Below are positions 8,894 through 17,619 of a stretch of 64,000 bases of DNA, in pieces (within the stretch, counting starts at the first letter, position 1; each line of letters starts with the position of its first letter). Origin of the DNA: JAVXGM01 sp036657395. GTDB lineage: Bacteria > Bacillota > Clostridia > Peptostreptococcales > Anaerovoracaceae. The DNA lies in assembly GCA_036657395.1 (NCBI GenBank), contig JAVXGM010000008.1:36417-100416 (forward strand), written 5' to 3'. Under the pieces are notes generated by a model. The model was not told the origin of the DNA, searched no databases, and worked only from the letters and a program-made list of their open reading frames with translations. The translations under genes and the position numbers were made by a program.

Positions 8894-9496
8894 ATGAAAT
8901 CGATAAAATCAGGTTTGCTCCGTGGAGGATTGTTGCTTTTAATATTTACCGTGATTTGCGGAGTTTTATATACAGGAATAATAACTGGCTTGGCCCAGTT
9001 GTTATTTCCAAAGCAAGCAAACGGCAGCATTATAGAAGTAGATGGACAAAAATACGGGTCTGAGTTGTTAGGTCAACAGTACAAAGATAAAAATCACATG
9101 TGGGGCCGAATTATGAATGTGGATGTTTCCACATATAAGGATGACAACGGCGAGATATTAATGTATGCAGCACCGTCTAATCTTAGCCCAGCAAGTGACG
9201 AATACGAAGAACTTGTGACAGATAGAGTGGCAATGATAAGGGATGCAAATCCTACCATGAAAGAAGACGCAATTCCAGTTGATCTTGTTACCAGCTCTGG
9301 TAGCGGACTTGACCCTCATATTTCTTTGGCAGCAGCAGAATACCAGGTTGCTAGAGTTGCAGACGAGAACAACCTGGGAGAAGACAAAGTCAGGGATGTA
9401 GTTAAAAAATGTACCGGAGGGAAATTTCTAGGAGTATTTGGGGAAAACACGGTAAACGTACTGGAAGTGAATCTTATGCTAGACGGAGTACTATAA
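8894..9496 (+). CDS. kdpC: Potassium-transporting ATPase subunit C, KdpC
   Basis: A 200-residue protein with one N-terminal membrane anchor (about residues 10-35) and an extracytoplasmic domain. Family signatures include the NG-S-I-I segment after the helix, the SNLSPASDEYEELV stretch near residue 96, and the SGSGLDPHIS motif near residue 135. KdpC stabilises the KdpA-KdpB complex and increases ATP affinity. A GGAGG ribosome binding site lies 8 bases before the ATG, 36 bases after kdpB. Length and motifs are normal. Confidence 0.96.
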   Translation: MKSIKSGLLRGGLLLLIFTVICGVLYTGIITGLAQLLFPKQANGSIIEVDGQKYGSELLGQQYKDKNHMWGRIMNVDVSTYKDDNGEILMYAAPSNLSPASDEYEELVTDRVAMIRDANPTMKEDAIPVDLVTSSGSGLDPHISLAAAEYQVARVADENNLGEDKVRDVVKKCTGGKFLGVFGENTVNVLEVNLMLDGVL

Positions 9497-9499
9497 AAA

Positions 9500-9567
9500 A
9501 ATCTTTATACAATCTTAATGCCCTTGACATTACAATAATGCAATGTTAAGGGCATTTGTAGTATAAT
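9500..9567 (+). promoter_or_regulatory. kdpD control region: tandem boxes overlapping an inverted repeat
   Basis: AATCTTTATAC (9500-9510) and AATCTTAATGC (9511-9521) form a second pair of 11-bp direct repeats like those before kdpA. They run into a 15-bp inverted repeat, 9517-9531 with 9542-9556, fully paired apart from one G-U, with a 10-base loop. The repeat ends only in TTTG, so it is a poor terminator. A perfect -10 TATAAT lies at 9562-9567 without a convincing -35. The region probably lets KdpE tune its own operon and may partly end the kdpABC message; both are inferences. Confidence 0.5.
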
Positions 9568-9600
9568 AAAAGAAAAATAATAGCTATGGAGGCATAAACA

Positions 9601-12294
9601 ATGGATGATTCAAGAGCTAATCCTGAAGAAATACTAAAGACGATTAAAAGTGAAGAACAAGGACAGGGTAGAGGACGTTTAAAGATATTCTATGGCTATG
9701 CAGCAGGGGTAGGTAAAACCTATGCCATGTTAAGTGATGCCCATGAGGCAAAAAAGTTAGGCGTAGATGTTGTTATAGGATACGTGGAGCCCCACACAAG
9801 ACCAGAAACTATGGCACTTGTAGAAGGCTTAGAGCAGCTTCCAAACAAGATAATAAACTATAATGGAATAAAACTGAAAGAATTTGACCTAGATATGGCA
9901 ATAAGGAGAAATCCAGAGATTATTTTAGTTGATGAACTTGCCCATACCAATAGCTCAGCATGTCGCCACCAAAAGAGATATCAAGATATTGAAGAACTAC
10001 TTAAGGCGGGAATTGATGTTTATACAACTGTAAATGTACAGCATATTGAAAGTTTAAACGATATGGTCGCAGCAATTACTGGAGTGGCCGTTCGTGAGAG
10101 GATTCCTGATCACGTATTTGATAATGCAGATAAAGTCAAGCTTGTAGACATAGAGCCAGAGGAACTTATCGAAAGACTCAAAACAGGGAAAATCTATAAG
10201 GAGACACAAGTCAAAAGAGCCATTGGCAACTTTTTTGAGGCGAGAAATCTTGTAGCACTTAGGGAAATCGCCCTTAGAAGGTGTGCAGATAGAGCAAATA
10301 AAACTTCTGAAAAAGCAAGACGCACAGCTAATAGCAATTATTATACAGATGAACATATTTTAGTATGTATTTCAGATTCACCATCTAATGCCAAGTTGAT
10401 TCGTGCAGGGGCAAGGATGGCAACCGCATATAAGGGTAATTTTACTGCGCTATATGTGGAATCCTCAAGCTCTGAGGACATGGATGAAGAAGATAAAAAG
10501 ATACTTAACCAAAATACACATTTAGCAGAACAGCTAGGGGCCACAGTGGAGACTGTTTACGGAGATGACACCTTTCTGCGAATCGCTGAATTTGCTCGTA
10601 TTTCAGGAGTTTCAAAGATTGTACTTGGAAGAAATAACGTTACAAAAAAATATTTTTGGAAGAAATCATCTCTTATTGAACAATTGACTACTGTTGCGCC
10701 AACTTTGGATATTTATGTAATTACCCATGAGGAAGAAGAAAAATACAATGGAAGAAAAGGAAAGAAAAAAAGCTTAAAAATTCAATGGTCGGATATGGTG
10801 AAATCTGTTCTTGTGCTGGCTGCGGCAACTTTTGTAGGCGTAGTATTTCATGAGTTAGGACTTTCTGAGTCAAATATTATCACTATCTACATATTAGGAG
10901 TATTGATTACAGCCATTATCACCACCCAGAGGGGGTATAGCTTGATCTTTTCCATTGTAAGCGTATTAACATTTAACTTTTTTTTCACAGTGCCTACGTT
11001 CACATTTAATGCTTATGGGGCGGGATATCCTGTTACCTTTGCAGTGATGTTCATTTCTGCATTTATGACTAGTGCCCTTACAGTGAAAATCAAGCGAAAT
11101 GCAAAGCAAGCTGCAGCTATTGCCTATAGGACTAAAATCTTATTTGAAACTAACCAGTTGCTTCAAAAGGGTAAAGAGAAAAATGAAATTGTTTCGGTGA
11201 CCGCTAAACAATTAGTTAAACTTCTTGGAAAGGATATTACCTTTTATCTTGCAGAAGAAGGAGTGCTATTAGATCCAGCAGTATTTACTGTAAATCCAGG
11301 AGATCCAATAGAGCCTTACACGGTGGACAAGGAAATGGCTGTTGCAGCGTGGGTTTGTAAAAATAATAAACACGCAGGAGCAACTACGAATACTTTAGGT
11401 AATGCTAAGTGCCTTTATCTTGCAATAAGGGTAAATAATACAGTATATGGGGTTGTAGGTATCGCACTTAAAAGAGAGCCTCTTAAGTCTTTTGAGAACA
11501 GCGTTCTGCTTTCAATTTTAGGAGAATGTGCTCTAGCTTTGGAAAATGATAAAGCTATTATGGAAAGAGAGAAGACCGCAATACTTGCAAAGAATGAACA
11601 ACTTAGGGCGAATCTTTTAAGATCCATATCCCATGATTTAAGAACTCCACTTACATCAATATCAGGAAATGCAGGGATTTTGCTAGCAAGTGATGATGTT
11701 ATGGGCAGGGAGAAAAAGAGAGAACTTTACACTAATATTTACGACGATTCCTTGTGGCTCATCAATCTTGTGGAAAATTTGCTTTCAGTTACAAAAATTG
11801 AAGATGGAACGATGCAGCTACATATGAACGCAGAACTTATAGAAGAAGTGATTACAGAGGCGTTGCGCCATGTTAATCCAAAGAAGGTGGAACATAAGAT
11901 TACAGTTAAACAATCCGAGGACTTTATCCTTGCCCGAATGGATGCAAGGCTGATTGTTCAAGTAGTCATAAATATTGTAGACAATGGGATAAAATATACA
12001 CAACCAGGATCGGAAATTACTATTGATACAAAGAAAAGGGATGGGAAGGTTATTGTGGAAATATCAGATAATGGGGCTGGCATTTCAAATAGTGCAAAGA
12101 AAAAAGTATTTGATATGTTCTATACACAGCGGGAAAAAATAGCTGATAGCAGAAGGAGCTTTGGCCTAGGACTAGCCCTTTGTAAATCAATTATTACAGC
12201 ACATGGTGGGGAAATTTCAGTTTTAGATAACAGTCCAAAGGGAGCCATGTTCCGCTTTACCCTACCCGCAGAGGAGGTAGTGTTACATGAATAA
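9601..12294 (+). CDS. kdpD: Sensor histidine kinase KdpD
   Basis: An 897-residue, full-length KdpD. Domains in order: the KdpD ATP-binding domain with Walker A AAGVGKTYAML near residue 35 and Walker B ILVDELAHTNSS near 110; a universal-stress-protein-like domain (about 250-370) with GRNNVTKK; four membrane helices (about 400-500); a GAF-like region (about 520-640); then the kinase core with phosphoacceptor H678 in ISHDLRTPL, N box VDNGIKYT, and G boxes SDNGAGIS and GLGLALCKS. It senses low K+ and phosphorylates KdpE. It overlaps kdpE by 8 bases. Confidence 0.96.
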   Translation: MDDSRANPEEILKTIKSEEQGQGRGRLKIFYGYAAGVGKTYAMLSDAHEAKKLGVDVVIGYVEPHTRPETMALVEGLEQLPNKIINYNGIKLKEFDLDMAIRRNPEIILVDELAHTNSSACRHQKRYQDIEELLKAGIDVYTTVNVQHIESLNDMVAAITGVAVRERIPDHVFDNADKVKLVDIEPEELIERLKTGKIYKETQVKRAIGNFFEARNLVALREIALRRCADRANKTSEKARRTANSNYYTDEHILVCISDSPSNAKLIRAGARMATAYKGNFTALYVESSSSEDMDEEDKKILNQNTHLAEQLGATVETVYGDDTFLRIAEFARISGVSKIVLGRNNVTKKYFWKKSSLIEQLTTVAPTLDIYVITHEEEEKYNGRKGKKKSLKIQWSDMVKSVLVLAAATFVGVVFHELGLSESNIITIYILGVLITAIITTQRGYSLIFSIVSVLTFNFFFTVPTFTFNAYGAGYPVTFAVMFISAFMTSALTVKIKRNAKQAAAIAYRTKILFETNQLLQKGKEKNEIVSVTAKQLVKLLGKDITFYLAEEGVLLDPAVFTVNPGDPIEPYTVDKEMAVAAWVCKNNKHAGATTNTLGNAKCLYLAIRVNNTVYGVVGIALKREPLKSFENSVLLSILGECALALENDKAIMEREKTAILAKNEQLRANLLRSISHDLRTPLTSISGNAGILLASDDVMGREKKRELYTNIYDDSLWLINLVENLLSVTKIEDGTMQLHMNAELIEEVITEALRHVNPKKVEHKITVKQSEDFILARMDARLIVQVVINIVDNGIKYTQPGSEITIDTKKRDGKVIVEISDNGAGISNSAKKKVFDMFYTQREKIADSRRSFGLGLALCKSIITAHGGEISVLDNSPKGAMFRFTLPAEEVVLHE

Positions 12295-12985
12295 ATCAAT
12301 GGTTCTAATTGTGGAAGATGATGGAGCAGTAAGAAACTTAATTGCAACTACCCTTGAGATTCATGATTACAAATTTCATACGGCATCTACAGGGGAGCAA
12401 GCCCTACGAGAGGCGACTTCATATAATCCTGATGTAATTTTACTTGACTTAGGGTTGCCCGATATTGATGGGGTGGATCTTATTAAAAAAATTCGTTCCT
12501 GGTCAAAAATGCCTATTATTGTTATAAGTGCCAGAAGTGAAGATGAGGATAAAATCCATGCCTTAGATGCAGGCGCTGATGATTATTTAACTAAGCCTTT
12601 TTCTGTTGAGGAGCTCCTGGCCAGACTTAGAGTAACCTTTAGAAGATTGAATTATTTCCAAAATAAAGAGGGGACGGACAATGGGATATTCACCAATGGA
12701 GAATTAAAAATAGACTATGCGGCAGGTTGTGTTTATATGGTGGAAAAAGAACTTCATGTCACGCCTATTGAATATAAACTTTTATGTTTACTTGCCAAAA
12801 ATATAGGAAAGGTTTTAACCCACGCATATATTACTCGTGAAATCTGGGGAAGCGCATGGGATAACGACGTGGCTTCACTTAGAGTATTTATGGCAACCCT
12901 GCGAAAGAAGATAGAAAAGAGGGGCGATTCCACTCAATATATTCAAACTCATGTTGGGGTGGGGTATAGAATGCTCAGAGTGTAA
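12287..12985 (+). CDS. kdpE: Response regulator KdpE (OmpR/PhoB family)
   Basis: A 232-residue regulator: receiver domain (about 1-120) with the acidic pair EDD, phosphoacceptor Asp in LLDLGLPDIDG near residue 52 and Lys in LTKPFS near 103; then a winged-helix DNA-binding domain (about 135-232) with the typical LTPIEYKLL-like and VGVGYRM segments. Activated by KdpD, it switches on kdp transcription. OmpR/PhoB-type regulators usually bind tandem half-sites about 11 bp apart, matching the repeats found at 4864 and 9500. Translationally coupled to kdpD. Confidence 0.95.
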   Translation: MNKSMVLIVEDDGAVRNLIATTLEIHDYKFHTASTGEQALREATSYNPDVILLDLGLPDIDGVDLIKKIRSWSKMPIIVISARSEDEDKIHALDAGADDYLTKPFSVEELLARLRVTFRRLNYFQNKEGTDNGIFTNGELKIDYAAGCVYMVEKELHVTPIEYKLLCLLAKNIGKVLTHAYITREIWGSAWDNDVASLRVFMATLRKKIEKRGDSTQYIQTHVGVGYRMLRV

Positions 12986-12990
12986 GATAG

Positions 12991-13006
12991 CTTAATATCT
13001 TCTTAA
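12991..13006 (+). promoter_or_regulatory. Possible third tandem CTTAA box after kdpE
   Basis: CTTAA at 12991-12995 recurs at 13002-13006, again with an 11-base period. The second copy is embedded in the palindrome TTCTTAAGAAA. It sits 6 bases after the kdpE stop and about 80 bases before a small secreted-peptide gene. A TATAAT occurs at 13051-13056, too distant for the activator geometry seen at kdpA. Weaker than the other two sites; could be chance in AT-rich DNA. Confidence 0.3.
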
Positions 13007-13086
13007 GAAAGTCGTTATTTTTTCAACAAGAAAGCAACACATTAGGAAGCTATAATAAGTTTATAAATTGAACGGGGGTAAGATTT

Positions 13087-13284
13087 ATGACACAAAAAAC
13101 AATAGCTATGGCTGCGGCCTTTACAATGTTCCTTTCATTAGGTGTGGTGGGGATCGCAGGTGAAAGCATACATCAAACAAAAATATATCAAAACCAAACG
13201 GTTCAACAACAACAAATAGCTCCTACTTTGGAGACGGTGAGCAAATTAATGCTTGTCGAACCTTCTCTAAAAAATGATAAATAA
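13087..13284 (+). CDS. Small secreted or membrane-anchored peptide, unknown
   Basis: A 65-residue protein I do not recognise. It starts with a basic n-region (TQK), then a hydrophobic stretch of about 22 residues (roughly 7-26) ending in VVGIAGES, consistent with a signal peptide or single anchor. The remaining 40 residues are polar with a glutamine-rich patch (QNQTVQQQQ) and no cysteines. A GGGGGT ribosome binding site 7 bases before the ATG, a TATAAT at 13051 and a strong terminator just after it support a real gene. It follows kdpE and may belong to the same response, but nothing proves it. Confidence 0.55.
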   Translation: MTQKTIAMAAAFTMFLSLGVVGIAGESIHQTKIYQNQTVQQQQIAPTLETVSKLMLVEPSLKNDK

Positions 13285-13293
13285 AGCAACGGG

Positions 13294-13328
13294 AAAGAGG
13301 ATGGCCTTTACAGGCAGTCCTCTTTTTC
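13294..13328 (+). terminator. Terminator after the small peptide gene
   Basis: AAAGAGGATGGCC (13294-13306) pairs with GGCAGTCCTCTTT (13313-13325) across a 6-base loop, with one internal mismatch and one G-U, followed by a T tract. It closes the kdpDE-peptide region before glnS. Confidence 0.85.
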
Positions 13329-13359
13329 GTTGGAAATCACCTGTTTTTGCCTTCTTTAC

Positions 13360-13389
13360 TTGCATGAGACTATATAGTTGGGATATAAT
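13360..13389 (+). promoter_or_regulatory. Promoter for glnS
   Basis: TTGCAT (13360-13365) and a perfect TATAAT (13384-13389) are 18 bases apart, about 33 bases before the glnS start. The leader is too short for a T-box. Confidence 0.6.
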
Positions 13390-13422
13390 AAATGGATAGA
13401 ATTTTCGAGGAGGAGTAAGTAA

Positions 13423-15087
13423 ATGGCAAATATTGAAAAAAAACAGGTAGAAACAGAAGAAATGGCTTCTAATTTCATTCATAATATAATTGATCAGGAC
13501 TTGAAAAATCAAAAGTATGGAGATAAAGTTCAAACAAGATTCCCACCAGAACCAAATGGATATCTTCACATTGGACATGCAAAAGCTATATGTATAAGCT
13601 TTTCCACAGCAGAAAAGTATAATGGCAAGTGTAATCTTCGTTATGATGATACTAATCCAGGCAAAGAAGATGTGGAATACGTATCAGCAATAGAAGAAGA
13701 TGTAAAATGGCTTGGTTTTAATTGGGATAACCGTTTATGGGCTTCAGACTACTTCGATCAAATGTATGATTTTGCAGTAAAGCTGATTAAAGATGGTAAT
13801 GCCTATGTTTGCGATCTTAATGCAGACCAGATGAGACAATATAGAGGGACACTAACAGAGCCAGGAAAGGAAAGCCCATATCGGAATAGAACCGTAGAAG
13901 AAAATTTAACTCTCTTTGCACAAATGAAAGCAGGAAAATTTTCTGATGGAGAAAAGGTATTACGAGGGAAGATAGATATGACCTCTCCAAATATGAATAT
14001 GCGTGATCCAGTAATCTATAGAATTGCCAGAGCGACCCATCACAATACAGGAGACAAATGGTGCATTTATCCAATGTATGATTATGCTCATCCTATTGAA
14101 GATGCAATAGAGGGAATTACTCATTCACTTTGCACTTTAGAATTTGAAGATCATAGACCCCTTTATGACTGGGTACTTCAGGCATTAGATTGGAAAGCAC
14201 CGCCTCAACAAATTGAGTTTGCCAGATTAAATTTGACCAATACAGTAATGAGCAAGAGACTGCTTAAAACTTTAGTTGACGAGGGCAATGTAGATGGCTG
14301 GGATGACCCGAGAATGCCAACGATTGCAGGACTTAGGAGGCGAGGCTACACAGCAGCAGCAGTTCGTGATTTTTGTGAGAGAATAGGAGTCTCCAAGGCA
14401 AACAGCATGGTAGATATTGCATTACTTGAGCACTGTGCTAGAGAAGATCTAAAGGCAAAAGTAGCAAATAGAAATGTAGTAGAAGATCCAATTAAGATAA
14501 TAATAACCAACTATTCTGAAGACGAATCGGAAGAAGTTGAGATTGAAAACAATAGAGAAGTACCAGAGATGGGAAATCGTTTTGTACCTTTTAGCAGAGA
14601 ACTTTACGTTGATGGGGCAGACTTTATGGAAGAACCAGTAAAGAAGTATTTTAGGTTGTTCCCAGGAAACGAAGTTAGGTTTAAGGGTGCCTATTTTATA
14701 AGGTGCAATGAAGTAATTAAGAATGAAGACGGTACTATCAAGGAATTACTTTGTACTTATGATCCTGAAACTAAAAGTGGCAGCGGATTTGAAGGGCGTA
14801 AAGTTAAGGGCACTATTCACTGGGTAGATGCAAAAACTGCAGTAGAGATCCAAATCAGAAATTATGACCATCTTATGATTGAAGATGAGAATGGAGAAAA
14901 TCAGATAAACCCTGAATCATTGAAAACTATCACCGGTTATGCTGAACCAGCTATTGGTGATGCTAAGCCAGGGGAACGGTTCCAATTCTTCAGACATGGA
15001 TATTATATTGCTGATGAAAAGTTGACAAAAGATAACAAAAAAGTATTCAATAAAATTGTAGGTCTAAAAAGCTCATGGAAAAAATAG
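13423..15087 (+). CDS. glnS: Glutaminyl-tRNA synthetase
   Basis: A 554-residue class I synthetase of normal GlnRS length. The signature PPEPNGYLHIGHAKAI (HIGH motif) is near residue 43 and VMSKRLL (KMSKS-type motif) near residue 284; the insertion EDHRPLYDWVLQAL and the beta-barrel anticodon-binding C-terminal half are typical of GlnRS rather than GluRS. It charges tRNA-Gln directly with glutamine. Many Gram-positive bacteria instead use GluRS plus the GatCAB amidotransferase, so GlnRS here suggests a lineage that acquired it. It has a GAGGAGG ribosome binding site and its own promoter. Malic enzyme follows by 9 bases. Confidence 0.96.
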   Translation: MANIEKKQVETEEMASNFIHNIIDQDLKNQKYGDKVQTRFPPEPNGYLHIGHAKAICISFSTAEKYNGKCNLRYDDTNPGKEDVEYVSAIEEDVKWLGFNWDNRLWASDYFDQMYDFAVKLIKDGNAYVCDLNADQMRQYRGTLTEPGKESPYRNRTVEENLTLFAQMKAGKFSDGEKVLRGKIDMTSPNMNMRDPVIYRIARATHHNTGDKWCIYPMYDYAHPIEDAIEGITHSLCTLEFEDHRPLYDWVLQALDWKAPPQQIEFARLNLTNTVMSKRLLKTLVDEGNVDGWDDPRMPTIAGLRRRGYTAAAVRDFCERIGVSKANSMVDIALLEHCAREDLKAKVANRNVVEDPIKIIITNYSEDESEEVEIENNREVPEMGNRFVPFSRELYVDGADFMEEPVKKYFRLFPGNEVRFKGAYFIRCNEVIKNEDGTIKELLCTYDPETKSGSGFEGRKVKGTIHWVDAKTAVEIQIRNYDHLMIEDENGENQINPESLKTITGYAEPAIGDAKPGERFQFFRHGYYIADEKLTKDNKKVFNKIVGLKSSWKK

Positions 15088-15096
15088 AGGTAAAAG

Positions 15097-16251
15097 ATGG
15101 ATTATTATAAAGAGTCATTGAAAATGCATGAAGAAAATAAAGGGAAAATGGCAACAGTAAGCAAGGTAAAGATAAAGACTAAAGATGATTTGTCTACAGC
15201 TTATACTCCTGGCGTGGCAGAACCTTGTCGTCAAATTCACAAGAATCCAGCGGACGTATATAAATATACTAATAAGAGCAATACAGTTGCAGTAATCAGT
15301 GATGGCTCTGCAGTTTTAGGCCTTGGCAATATTGGAGGGATGGCATCCATTCCCGTAATGGATGGGAAAGCTCTTTTATTTAAAGAGTTTGCAGGTATTG
15401 ATGCGATTCCTATTTGCCTAGAAACCCAAGACGTGGATGAGATTGTTAATATTGGAAAGAATATTGCAACCACTTTCGGAGGAATCAATCTAGAGGATAT
15501 TGCAGCGCCACGTTGCTTTGAAATAGAGGAAAAGCTACAGAGTTTAGTGGATATTCCTGTATTTCATGATGACCAACATGGAACTGCTGTAGTAGTTTGC
15601 GCAGCTGCTATTAATGGACTGAAAGTAGTGGGGAAAAATCTGAAAGAAATAAAGGTAGTTGTTAATGGTGCAGGTTCGGCGGGAACAGCTATTGCTAAGA
15701 TGCTTTTATCCATAGGCGCAGGAGAAATAATCGTCTGTGATAAGGAAGGGGCTTTGTGCAGAACTGATGAGACATTGCCACCGGCAATGATGGATCTTGC
15801 AAAGCTTACTAATCAAAGATTAAAAACAGGCTTATTAAAAGAGGTAATTGTAGGTGCGGATTTATTTGTTGGTGTGTCTGGTCCTAAGGTTTTGTCTGGA
15901 GAAATGATAGGTTCTATGGGTAAGGATCCAGTCATATTTCCTATGGCAAATCCAGAACCTGAGATTTTTCCTGAAGAAGCAAAGGCGGCAGGCGCAAAAG
16001 TGGTAGGCACAGGTAGATCAGACTACTCGAATCAAATTAACAACGTTTTAGCTTTTCCGGGAATTTTTAAGGGAGCTCTCGGGGCAGGTGCAAAGCGAAT
16101 TACGGAAGAGATGAAGGTTGCAGCGGCATTTGCCCTTGCAGGGATCGTCAAAGACGAAGAGTTAAACGAAGAATATATTATCCCTAGCGCATTCTATCCA
16201 GGAGCGGCAGACATAGTAGCTGAAGCTGTAGCAAAGGCATGGAAGGAATAA
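15097..16251 (+). CDS. NAD(P)-dependent malic enzyme
   Basis: A 384-residue small-type bacterial malic enzyme. The N-terminal YTPGVAEPCRQI motif near residue 38, the substrate/metal-binding segment FHDDQHGTAVV near residue 150, and the Rossmann fold GAGSAGTAIAKML near 191 are all visible. It decarboxylates malate to pyruvate with reduction of NAD(P)+. The nucleotide-binding region carries CDKEGAL after the second beta strand, an acidic residue suggesting NAD+, but preference cannot be settled by eye. It lies between glnS and a wall hydrolase on one strand with very short gaps and is probably cotranscribed with glnS. Confidence 0.93.
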   Translation: MDYYKESLKMHEENKGKMATVSKVKIKTKDDLSTAYTPGVAEPCRQIHKNPADVYKYTNKSNTVAVISDGSAVLGLGNIGGMASIPVMDGKALLFKEFAGIDAIPICLETQDVDEIVNIGKNIATTFGGINLEDIAAPRCFEIEEKLQSLVDIPVFHDDQHGTAVVVCAAAINGLKVVGKNLKEIKVVVNGAGSAGTAIAKMLLSIGAGEIIVCDKEGALCRTDETLPPAMMDLAKLTNQRLKTGLLKEVIVGADLFVGVSGPKVLSGEMIGSMGKDPVIFPMANPEPEIFPEEAKAAGAKVVGTGRSDYSNQINNVLAFPGIFKGALGAGAKRITEEMKVAAAFALAGIVKDEELNEEYIIPSAFYPGAADIVAEAVAKAWKE

Positions 16252-16253
16252 AT

Positions 16254-17618
16254 ATGATAAAGGTAAAGAAGAGGTTAATTTTCAATTTAGTAATCGTTAT
16301 GATTCTGTTGGCGATGGCAATGGCTGTCCCAGTAAGCGGTGCAGAAGAACAGGCGACTATTAAAGGGGAAACTATACCAACTTCTATTTCCTATGGTGAT
16401 AGCTTTACTGTAAAGGGGAAAATCACCTCTACGATAAAACTAAATTATGTTAGGGCAGGTGTGGTAGATAGTAAGAATTCATGGGTGCCAGGAAGCAACG
16501 CTAAAGTTGATCCGAAGGCTAAAAACTATGATCTGGCCAAAATAGACAGCAAAATTAAATTTGGGAATGTTAAGCCAGGCAACTATACTTATAAAATTCG
16601 TATTAGAGACACGAGCGGTACTGTGAAAAATTTAGTCAGCCGGCCATTTAAGGTGACTTTTGCGTCAGGCTCTAAAATAACCTCAATCGACAATGTTTCT
16701 AGGAGTGCGTTGAGTATTAACTGGAAAAAGTTAGGCGGAGCTGAAGGGTATAAGCTATATAAGGTAGATACCACGACAGGTAAGGCGACTCTTGAAAAAA
16801 ACATAAAAGACGGAAATGTGACTGGCTATCAGGACACAGGTTTAAATTACAATGAATCATACTCATACAAAGTCCGCAGTTATCAAACTGCCAGTGGAAC
16901 CACTTATTATGGGAAGTATTCCCCGGAGAGAGTTAAGAAAGTTATTAATCCACCGCCTACCATTAAAAAAATAACTCGAAGGCAAAATAATATAACAGTA
17001 ACTTGGAAGAATGTAGAGGGATCAGTAAAATATAAGCTTTATCGTGCAATAGCAAAGGCTCCGGAAAAGGCAGGCCCATACAAGGAAATTGCAAAGACAA
17101 GCAAGACAGAGTTTGTAGATGAAAATGTGGATCCTGAAGAGACTTATTATTACAAGACTAGATCATATGAAACTCCTAGCACAGGGACTGTTTATGGGAC
17201 ATATTCAGGTATGAAATACTCTGTGGCTACTAAAATTACAGGCCAAGGGGTGGTTGACTTTGCTTGTCAGTTTGTAGGAAACCCTTATGTTTATGGTGGA
17301 ACAAGTCTTACTAATGGGGCTGATTGTTCTGGATTTATCCAGACTGTATACAAACAATTTGGGATTACTCTGCCTCGGTCATCAGGTGAAATGGGGAAAG
17401 TAGGAGTTCCTGTAATCTACAATCCTGTGACATATCAAGGTCTACAACCAGGTGATATTATGGCTTATCCTGGTCACGTATCTATTTTCATAGGAGACGG
17501 ACAGATTGTTCATGCAAGTACACCAGCGATGGGAATAAAAATAAGTTCGGCTAGTTATAGGAAGCCTACATCAGTTAGGCGAGTAATCCCGGAAATACCA
17601 GTTGCAAAAGTAAAATAA
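16254..17618 (+). CDS. Secreted NlpC/P60 cell-wall hydrolase with fibronectin-like repeats
   Basis: A 454-residue exported protein. I prefer ATG 16254 over an in-frame ATG at 16239, because GGAAGGA lies just before it and a classical signal peptide (MIKVKKR, then a hydrophobic core, cleavage near VSGAEE) begins there. After the signal come a beta-rich segment (about 30-135) and two fibronectin-III-like modules (about 140-230 and 235-325), each with S-NWK or TWK and YYYK-RSYE-type strands. The C-terminal NlpC/P60 domain has the catalytic Cys in NGADCSGF and His in GHVSIFIG. It should cleave peptide bonds in wall peptides. Confidence 0.9.
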   Translation: MIKVKKRLIFNLVIVMILLAMAMAVPVSGAEEQATIKGETIPTSISYGDSFTVKGKITSTIKLNYVRAGVVDSKNSWVPGSNAKVDPKAKNYDLAKIDSKIKFGNVKPGNYTYKIRIRDTSGTVKNLVSRPFKVTFASGSKITSIDNVSRSALSINWKKLGGAEGYKLYKVDTTTGKATLEKNIKDGNVTGYQDTGLNYNESYSYKVRSYQTASGTTYYGKYSPERVKKVINPPPTIKKITRRQNNITVTWKNVEGSVKYKLYRAIAKAPEKAGPYKEIAKTSKTEFVDENVDPEETYYYKTRSYETPSTGTVYGTYSGMKYSVATKITGQGVVDFACQFVGNPYVYGGTSLTNGADCSGFIQTVYKQFGITLPRSSGEMGKVGVPVIYNPVTYQGLQPGDIMAYPGHVSIFIGDGQIVHASTPAMGIKISSASYRKPTSVRRVIPEIPVAKVK

Positions 17619-17619
17619 A

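Noticed and set aside
13390..13422. T-box leader before glnS
   Set aside because: The predicted transcript leader is only about 30 bases, with no room for a T-box.
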